Below, one piece after another: positions 33,299-37,807 of a DNA stretch of 37,807 bases (position 1 is the stretch's first letter; each line of letters starts with the position of its first letter). The stretch is taken from positions 1 to 37,807 of the forward strand of contig JACRMI010000059.1 in NCBI GenBank assembly GCA_016215025.1, given 5' to 3'. Source of the stretch: Chloroflexota bacterium. GTDB taxonomy: Bacteria; Chloroflexota; Anaerolineae; UBA4142. Below the pieces are notes generated by a model. It made no database searches, was not told the DNA's origin, and saw only the letters and a program-made list of their open reading frames with translations. A program made the position numbers and the translations under genes.

Positions 33299-34231
33299 TT
33301 AATCTGCTAAATCCGCGAACAATGCGGTACTCAGATAGCGCTCGCCGAACGACGGAATAATCACGACGATCAGTTTGCCCTTGTTCTCCGATCGCTTGGC
33401 AACTTGGAGCGCCGCCCACGTCGCCGCGCCCGACGAGATGCCGACGAGCAGTCCTTCTTCTTTGGCCATGCGCCGCGCCATTTCAAACGCATCGTCGTTT
33501 TTCACGCGAATGATTTCATCGTAGATTTTTGTATTCAACACATCCGGCACAAAGCCCGCGCCGATACCTTGAATCGGATGTGATCCTTTTTTCCCGCCCG
33601 ATAATACCGGCGACGCATCGGGTTCGACTGCAATCGTTTTGAATGAGGGTCTGCGTTCCTTGATAATTTCGCCCACACCCGTAATCGTTCCGCCGGTGCC
33701 AATCCCTGAAATCAAGATGTCAACCTTACCATCGGTGTCGCGCCAGATTTCTTCTGCCGTCGTCTTGCGATGAATCTCAGGATTCGCTGGATTTTTGAAT
33801 TGCTGCGGAATGAAAAAACGCGAATCCGCGGCTGCTAGTTCTTCCGCTTTTTTGATCGCACCGCTCATTCCTTCTGGACCCGGCGTCAGAATCACCGCGG
33901 CTCCGTACGCGCGCAAAATCATCTTGCGTTCCTGGCTCACCGTTTCGGGCATAATCATCGCGCAATTGTATCCGCGCGCCGCGCATACCATCGCCAGACC
34001 GATGCCGGTGTTGCCGCTGGTCGGCTCTAGAATGATCGTATCCTTTTTGATCTTGCCCGCTTTTTCCGCCGCATCGATCATCGATAATCCAATGCGATCC
34101 TTGACACTGTGCGCAGGATTATAGAATTCGAGTTTGGCAACAATATCTGCGCCCGCGCCGTCGTTCACTCGATTCAATCGAACGAGCGGTGTATTCCCGA
34201 TCAACTCGGTTACATCCTTTGCAATTTTCAT
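33299..34231 (-). CDS. cysK: Cysteine synthase (O-acetylserine sulfhydrylase)
   Basis: A 310-residue fold-type II PLP enzyme that makes cysteine from O-acetylserine and sulfide. Lys44 in S-V-K-D-R binds the cofactor, T-S-G-N-T-G (71-76) holds the substrate, and G-T-G-G-T-I-T-G binds the PLP phosphate. I use ATG 34231 because AGGAG lies five bases before it; the upstream frame to 34294 reads the GGCAAGTT repeat. Its own upstream RNA unit with terminator may control it. Confidence 0.96.
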   Translation of the reverse strand: MKIAKDVTELIGNTPLVRLNRVNDGAGADIVAKLEFYNPAHSVKDRIGLSMIDAAEKAGKIKKDTIILEPTSGNTGIGLAMVCAARGYNCAMIMPETVSQERKMILRAYGAAVILTPGPEGMSGAIKKAEELAAADSRFFIPQQFKNPANPEIHRKTTAEEIWRDTDGKVDILISGIGTGGTITGVGEIIKERRPSFKTIAVEPDASPVLSGGKKGSHPIQGIGAGFVPDVLNTKIYDEIIRVKNDDAFEMARRMAKEEGLLVGISSGAATWAALQVAKRSENKGKLIVVIIPSFGERYLSTALFADLAD

Positions 34232-34250
34232 AGCATCTCCTTGACCGTAG

Positions 34251-34309
34251 GGCAAGTTGGCAACTTGCCATTTATGGGCGATCACATCGGGCAAGTTGGA
34301 AACTTGCCC
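34251..34309. repeat. Two GGCAAGTT inverted repeats in the cysK leader
   Basis: GGCAAGTTG/CAACTTGCC (34251-34269) and GGGCAAGTT/AACTTGCCC (34289-34309). Same family as 23109-23127. They lie between the RNA terminator and the cysK ribosome site. Confidence 0.75.
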
Positions 34310-34312
34310 AAC

Positions 34313-34345
34313 AAAAAATAAAAATGCCTAGGGATGACCCTAGGC
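34313..34345 (-). terminator. Intrinsic terminator of the RNA upstream of cysK
   Basis: On the minus strand GCCTAGGG, loop TCAT, CCCTAGGC, then ATTTTTATTTTTTG. A classical strong terminator 82 bases before the cysK ATG. Confidence 0.9.
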
Positions 34346-34505
34346 TCAACGCATCGAGTCTAGCTCCCCACAAATAAATACTCGCGGGGGCTAGTGTCCG
34401 CATCAATCGGCGTGCAATGTCCATCCGTCTGATGCGGCGGCGTGCCCCCGCCCAGGACAGATGCAGCAAATAATCAATGCAAACGAAAACAAATTCGACA
34501 ACATT
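34313..34505 (-). ncRNA. Candidate structured RNA or leader upstream of cysK
   Basis: A promoter, about 190 bases without ORF, and an intrinsic terminator define a transcription unit. The central fold is strong: GCGGGGGC pairs with GCCCCCGC, and inside it CCGCATCA pairs with TGATGCGG, both perfect 8-bp stems. An outer stem may join GCATTGA near 34483 with TCGATGC near 34352. GCACGCCG occurs twice inside. The long hairpin with a central bubble recalls 6S RNA, but I find no conserved 6S, SRP, SAM or T-box motif. It could be a free RNA or a riboswitch-type attenuator of cysK. Confidence 0.55.
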
Positions 34506-34511
34506 GAAATC

Positions 34512-34541
34512 ATTTTACCCGCAGGTCGGCAAAATTGTCAA
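34512..34541 (-). promoter_or_regulatory. Promoter of the RNA/cysK unit
   Basis: On the minus strand TTGACA (34541-34536), 18 bases, TAAAAT (34517-34512). It diverges from the promoter at 34574-34601. Confidence 0.75.
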
Positions 34542-34573
34542 GCGCCGCGATTCGCATTTTATCAGCTTGATGA

Positions 34574-34601
34574 TTGACACTTCAGCGCGATAACGTATAA
34601 T
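34574..34601 (+). promoter_or_regulatory. Consensus promoter of the dehydratase-like genes
   Basis: TTGACA (34574-34579), 16 bases, TATAAT (34596-34601): both boxes are perfect. The start of transcription falls only about 12 bases before the ATG at 34620, so the leader is very short but still holds GAGGAG/AAGG. Confidence 0.8.
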
Positions 34602-34619
34602 CGACTTGAGGAGTCAAGG

Positions 34620-35792
34620 ATGACACCAATCATTCCACGCCGCATCAAAACTATTCGCACCCACAAAGAAAACGGCGGACGCATCGCCGCCGTTTTGCCG
34701 ATTCATTATCCCCGCGCGCTCTTCCGCGCATTCGACATTCTGCCCGTCGAAGTTTGGGGACCGCCGCACGTCGATGCGACCCTGGGTTCGGCCCATCTCC
34801 AGCCGTACGTCTGCTCCATCGTTCGCAATGCGCTCGCGTATCTTCTTTCTGGTAACCTCGACCTGACCGATTTGATCGTCGTCCCGCACGCGTGCGATTC
34901 GCTCCAAGGCTTTGCCAGCATCCTGATCGATTTTGTTAAACCCACGCTGCATCCTGAGCGAAGTCACTCTGAGCGAAACGAAGTGGAGTCGAAGACTCTC
35001 CTCCTTGCTGAAAGAAAACCCATCCTGCCGATTTATCTCCCACGCGGTACTCGCGACAGCGATCTGCAATTCCTCGCCGCCGAATTTCGATCCATCTATC
35101 GCACGCTCACCCAAATCACCCAGCGCAATCCATCCGACGCCGAACTCATGGTGTGCATCGCGCGCGAAGAACACGCCGACGATTTGCTCGCCGAGCTGCA
35201 CCGCAATCGATCAAACCTCCCGCTCTCGCAATCCGATTTGTATCGTCTCATCCGCTCGCGCGAGTACTTGCCCGCAGAAAAATTTATTGAAATTGTGGAA
35301 TCTGTAGCGCGACTGGTAGCGCGACCTGCTAGGTCGCCGCAACTTCCGATCATCCTCTCCGGCATCGTTCCCGAACCCATGACACTTTTCGATGCGCTCG
35401 ACGCGATGAACGCCTATGTCGTCGCCGACGATTTCGCTTGCTGCGGTCGGCGACTCTATCCGCGCGGCGTGAGCCATGATCCATTCACGCGCATGGCGGA
35501 ACGCATCCTCGCCGCTCCACCTGACTCAACACGCGGCAGTGCAATCGAAGAGCGCGCAAAACATCTCGAATCGTTGGCAAAAACTTTTGGCGCAAAAGGC
35601 ATCGTCTTCTACGATGTGAAATTCTGCGAACCAGAATTATTTTATCATCCCACACTTCGCAAAGCATTATCGGACTGTGGAATCCCATCCGTCGTGATAG
35701 AATTTGATCTCAATGATCCACTCTCCCAGCAAACGCAAACACGCTTGGAAGCGTTTATGGAAATGATCGCCTCTGTCCCTTCTCCCTTGTAG
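34620..35792 (+). CDS. 2-hydroxyacyl-CoA dehydratase / benzoyl-CoA reductase-like subunit (HgdB/BcrC family) with repeat insertions
   Basis: A 390-residue protein of the HgdB/BcrC family, which holds a 4Fe-4S cluster and takes part in radical dehydration or ring reduction. Likely cluster cysteines are Cys in Y-V-C-S, P-H-A-C-D-S and V-K-F-C-E-P. The N-terminal P-I-H-Y-P-R-A-L-F-R-A and the C-terminal A-F-M-E-M motif fit. Two intergenic-type repeats are read in frame: E-R-S-H-S-E-R-N-E-V-E-S-K (34950-34997) and V-A-R-L-V-A-R-P-A-R-S (35304-35338). The last residues and stop come from a third repeat. The partner subunit is at 36315-37619. No ATP-dependent activase (HgdC/BcrAD) is in the window. 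Confidence 0.8.
   Translation: MTPIIPRRIKTIRTHKENGGRIAAVLPIHYPRALFRAFDILPVEVWGPPHVDATLGSAHLQPYVCSIVRNALAYLLSGNLDLTDLIVVPHACDSLQGFASILIDFVKPTLHPERSHSERNEVESKTLLLAERKPILPIYLPRGTRDSDLQFLAAEFRSIYRTLTQITQRNPSDAELMVCIAREEHADDLLAELHRNRSNLPLSQSDLYRLIRSREYLPAEKFIEIVESVARLVARPARSPQLPIILSGIVPEPMTLFDALDAMNAYVVADDFACCGRRLYPRGVSHDPFTRMAERILAAPPDSTRGSAIEERAKHLESLAKTFGAKGIVFYDVKFCEPELFYHPTLRKALSDCGIPSVVIEFDLNDPLSQQTQTRLEAFMEMIASVPSPL
34950..34997. repeat. CTGAGCGAAG-type repeat inside the coding region
   Basis: Contains ATCCTGAGCGAAGTC and CTCTGAGCGAAACGAAG. It is related to the fragment at 18555-18593 in inverted orientation. Length keeps the frame. Confidence 0.7.
35304..35338. repeat. GTAGCGCGAC repeat inside the coding region
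   Basis: GTAGCGCGACTGGTAGCGCG is a direct repeat followed by CGACCTGCTAGGTCG, a hairpin. It looks like an intergenic repeat captured in frame. Confidence 0.65.
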
Positions 35793-35901
35793 GGAGAAGG
35801 TTAGGATGAGGGTCAACGTTCCCTCTCTCTAAAAGGGAGAAAGTTAGGGTCAGGGCCGAGCTGTTCCCTCTCCCTCGTAGGGAGAGGGTTAGGGTGAGGG
35901 T
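35777..35901. repeat. Three tandem copies of a G-rich GGGAGA-GGTTAGGGTGAGGG repeat
   Basis: Copies begin at 35777, 35821 and 35866, about 44 bases apart. Each has a short hairpin such as CCCTCTCCCT/AGGGAGAGGG followed by GTTAGGGTGAGGG. The last GAGGG lies seven bases before the DUF559 ATG and can act as its ribosome site. The first holds the stop of the preceding gene. Confidence 0.85.
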
Positions 35902-35907
35902 AACTCC

Positions 35908-36318
35908 ATGAACTCACATCGCATCAATCCTCGCATTCTCAAACACGCGCGCGATTTGCGAAAGCCATTGACGCCACCCGAAACCTTGCTCTGGTCGCGC
36001 CTGCGCAATCGACAACTGGGCAGATTCAAATTCCGCCGTCAGCATCCAATCGGCAGATACATCGTTGATTTTTGTTGCACTGAGACAAGACTGGTTATCG
36101 AACTCGATGGCGATTCTCACGCCGAGCAAGAAGAGTATGATCGCAAAAGAACCCAGGAAATTGTTGAACAAGGTTATCACGAAATGCGGTTTAACAATAG
36201 AGACGTTTTCAAAAATCTTGATGGGATTTTAGAAATGATCTTGTTGGATTGTGAGAGTACTATTCACCCTCCCCTAACCCCTCCCTTCCAGGGCGGGGGA
36301 CTAGAGACTAATCCATGA
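35908..36318 (+). CDS. DUF559 (Vsr-like) endonuclease-fold protein
   Basis: A 136-residue protein with a complete restriction-endonuclease-like core: [13 protein letters not shown] (Gln45, Asp54), then [10 protein letters not shown] (Glu65, Asp67, His71) and R-F-N-N-R-D-V. The family is related to the Vsr mismatch nuclease; its biological role is not established. The last 15 residues ([11 protein letters not shown]) are read from the flanking repeat. The stop overlaps the next ATG by ATGA. It interrupts what should be an adjacent pair of dehydratase-like genes, and repeats on both sides suggest it is a mobile or repeat-associated unit. Confidence 0.9.
   Translation: MNSHRINPRILKHARDLRKPLTPPETLLWSRLRNRQLGRFKFRRQHPIGRYIVDFCCTETRLVIELDGDSHAEQEEYDRKRTQEIVEQGYHEMRFNNRDVFKNLDGILEMILLDCESTIHPPLTPPFQGGGLETNP
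36265..36300. repeat. Inverted copy of the G-rich repeat at the end of DUF559
   Basis: CACCCTCCCCTAACCCCTCC and onward. Its reverse complement has GGGAGGGGTTAGGGGAGGGTG, like the copies at 35777-35901 but in the other orientation. Confidence 0.75.
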
Positions 36319-37619
36319 ATACACTGAGCTATCATTGGAACGTCAACCTTATCGGCAAGCCCGCGCTGCGATTGGTGCGCTGGCGAACTGAATTGCGCGC
36401 ACAGGAATCGAAAAGCAAATACCTCACGCCGCCGCTCAAGATTTCGCCGCGCACCAAGGAACTCATCGCGCGCCATTACCTCGAAGGACGATACGCGAAC
36501 ACGCATCGCAAGGTCGCGTGGGTCACGTCGGGCGCGCCGGTCGAATTTTTAAAGGCGCTCGATTTCTACGTCCTCTATCCCGAAAATCACGCCGCCGTTT
36601 GCGGAACCGCGCGCGCCGTCGTCGATATTGCGTCGGAAGCGGAGAGCGTTGGCTACTCGCGCGACATTTGCTCGTACGCGCGCACCGACATCGGCACGAT
36701 GCTGTCGGGCAAAACGCCGGTGGGCAAATTGCCTAAACCCGATTTGCTGCTCGCTTGCACGAACATTTGCCAAACCGTTTTGCTCTGGTATCGCGCGCTC
36801 GCGCAGCATTTCAACACGCCGCTGATTCTGATCGACACGCCGTTCGTTTACACGCAAGCGCAACCGCACGCCGTCAAGTATGTCCAGAAGCAAATGGAAG
36901 AATCGATCCCAGTTGCGGAACAAGTCGCGGGCAAATCATTCGACATGCAAAAATTTATGGCGATCACGCGCCTGTCAAAAATGGCAGCCGAGTTGTGGAT
37001 GCAAGTGATGGAACGCGGCAAGCATTGTCCCGCGCCGATTTCGGTCTTCGATCAGTTCATCCAAATGGCACCGATTGTTGAAATGCGCGGCGAAGCGTAC
37101 ACGGTCGATTTTTACGCGGCGATGCTGAAAGAAATCGACGCGCGCATCGCTAGCGGAATCGGCGTGGTGAAGAACGAACGCAAGCGCCTGCTCTGGGACA
37201 ATCTGCCGATTTGGTATCGCTTGCGTTATCTCGCGGAACGATTAGGCGAACACGGCGTCGCGATTGTCGCATCGACGTATACGAACGCATGGGCGGAACT
37301 CGCGCCGCTGTTCGATCCGAACAATCCGATGGAATCTGGCGCGCGCACGTACCTTCATCCGATTTTGAATCAAGGCACAGGCTATAAACTCGCGACGATG
37401 AAACGCATGATTGACGAATTCCAACTCGACGGCGCGATCTTGCATTCGGATCGCTCGTGCAAGCCGTACTCGATTGGGCAAATCGATCAGCGCGACCGCT
37501 TGATGCGCGAGAGCCATGTGCCAGCGCTTTTGTTGGAGGCAGATCACAACGACCCGCGCGCCTTTTCCGAAGAGCAAGTCGCAAATCGGCTGGGAGCGTT
37601 TGTGGAGATGCTGGGATAG
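36315..37619 (+). CDS. 2-hydroxyacyl-CoA dehydratase / benzoyl-CoA reductase-like subunit (HgdA/BcrB family)
   Basis: A 434-residue protein. Motifs of the family include S-R-D-I-C-S-Y-A-R (Cys near 119), L-A-C-T-N-I-C-Q, and D-R-S-C-K-P-Y-S near the end; these cysteines should hold a 4Fe-4S cluster with the partner at 34620-35792. The C-terminal A-F-V-E-M-L matches the partner, since both chains are related. The start overlaps the DUF559 stop, so translation now depends on coupling. Predicted job is radical dehydration of a 2-hydroxyacyl-CoA or aryl-CoA reduction, driven by an ATP-dependent activase that may lie beyond 37807. Confidence 0.85.
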   Translation: MNTLSYHWNVNLIGKPALRLVRWRTELRAQESKSKYLTPPLKISPRTKELIARHYLEGRYANTHRKVAWVTSGAPVEFLKALDFYVLYPENHAAVCGTARAVVDIASEAESVGYSRDICSYARTDIGTMLSGKTPVGKLPKPDLLLACTNICQTVLLWYRALAQHFNTPLILIDTPFVYTQAQPHAVKYVQKQMEESIPVAEQVAGKSFDMQKFMAITRLSKMAAELWMQVMERGKHCPAPISVFDQFIQMAPIVEMRGEAYTVDFYAAMLKEIDARIASGIGVVKNERKRLLWDNLPIWYRLRYLAERLGEHGVAIVASTYTNAWAELAPLFDPNNPMESGARTYLHPILNQGTGYKLATMKRMIDEFQLDGAILHSDRSCKPYSIGQIDQRDRLMRESHVPALLLEADHNDPRAFSEEQVANRLGAFVEMLG

Positions 37620-37807
37620 CGCGAATTGCAAATTGCAAATTGCAAATAGATTGCGGTCATATTTTGTACTGTAGTCTGGCGAAAATTTCGACTTGGGATT
37701 ATAATCATGTTTGAGATCCGACACTGCGCAAATCTATCGTTGCGCTCTGACTCCCTTGGCACAGGCGATCCTTGCATCGCTGCGGGTTTGTTGTTCCGCG
37801 AACGGGA
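37620..37807. other. Downstream end region with tandem AAATTGC repeat and a possible partial ORF
   Basis: GCGAATTGCAAATTGCAAATTGCAAAT at 37620-37648 (given here as a description of three AAATTGC units) follows the last gene. TATAAT lies at 37700-37705. An ATG at 37707 opens to the window end (M-F-E-I-R-H-C-A-N-L-S), but it is only one base after the -10 box, so this start would not be on that transcript. I see no sure gene. Confidence 0.3.

Noticed and set aside
34313..34505. T-box, SAM riboswitch, cobalamin riboswitch or SRP RNA before cysK
   Set aside because: No TGGNACC-type T-box core, no SAM or B12-box pattern and no SRP tetraloop region was seen. The RNA is kept only as an unassigned structure.
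35777..35901. Three regularly spaced repeats considered as a CRISPR array
   Set aside because: Copies are imperfect, gaps between them are only about 8 bases, no cas genes are near, and each repeat is G-rich with an inner hairpin.
37707..37807. Start of a new plus-strand gene at the window end
   Set aside because: The ATG is too close to the only -10-like box, there is no ribosome site and only 33 codons can be seen.
1..37807. tRNA, rRNA or prophage genes
   Set aside because: No cloverleaf, rRNA segment or phage structural protein was recognised on either strand by eye; a tRNAscan or Infernal run would settle this.

Overview
The window (GC about 54%) comes from a bacterium. Its gene families (large Dpp/Opp-type transport operon, corrinoid methyltransferases, cyclase-AAA-TPR protein, caspase/EACC1 pair, 2-hydroxyacyl-CoA dehydratase-like pair) and the many short inverted repeats in nearly every gap suggest an anaerobic or facultative Chloroflexota (Anaerolineae-like) genome. 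No rRNA or tRNA is present, so this placement is inference. No single gene fixes it.

Left part (1-20063): a minus-strand block holds a cupin, a MtaC/MtbC-type corrinoid protein, a large class III cyclase/AAA/TPR protein, a complete dipeptide/oligopeptide-type ABC importer (dppF, dppD, dppC, dppB, lipoprotein dppA), two uroporphyrinogen-decarboxylase-superfamily methyltransferase-like proteins, a second cupin and a LacI regulator. The LacI gene is divergent from a plus-strand operon of a Gfo/Idh/MocA oxidoreductase, an SDR resembling fructuronate reductase, a LarA-type nickel racemase and uronate isomerase (UxaC). The two divergent promoters share one palindromic -10 box and carry repeated TTTCGTAA elements. 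A reasonable model is import of a uronate-containing and possibly O-methylated oligosaccharide, corrinoid-dependent demethylation, and uronate isomerisation, reduction or epimerisation under one LacI switch. The substrate is inferred, not shown.

Middle (20066-23778): a membrane-anchored caspase-like protease is paired with a small protein that looks like the effector-associated constant component EACC1, a signature of bacterial conflict or cell-death systems. A 139-bp MITE with perfect 12-bp terminal inverted repeats and a 7-bp target duplication sits between the EACC1 promoter and the promoter of an Fe-superoxide dismutase gene. Perfect GTGCGACGCACC-core hairpins act as likely bidirectional terminators.

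Right-middle (23777-32437): a minus-strand operon of two B12-binding radical SAM proteins sandwiched by two small membrane proteins. It is followed by plus-strand genes for a membrane-anchored EEP hydrolase, a response regulator overlapping it, a DesK/NarX-like membrane histidine kinase and a SHOCT-domain membrane protein.

Right end (32575-37807): cysK-cysE on the minus strand, preceded by a promoter-to-terminator unit encoding a candidate structured RNA. Two 2-hydroxyacyl-CoA dehydratase/benzoyl-CoA-reductase-like subunits follow on the plus strand. Between them lies a DUF559 (Vsr-like) nuclease gene bracketed by G-rich repeats in inverted orientation. Several repeats are inserted in frame into coding regions, which is unusual.
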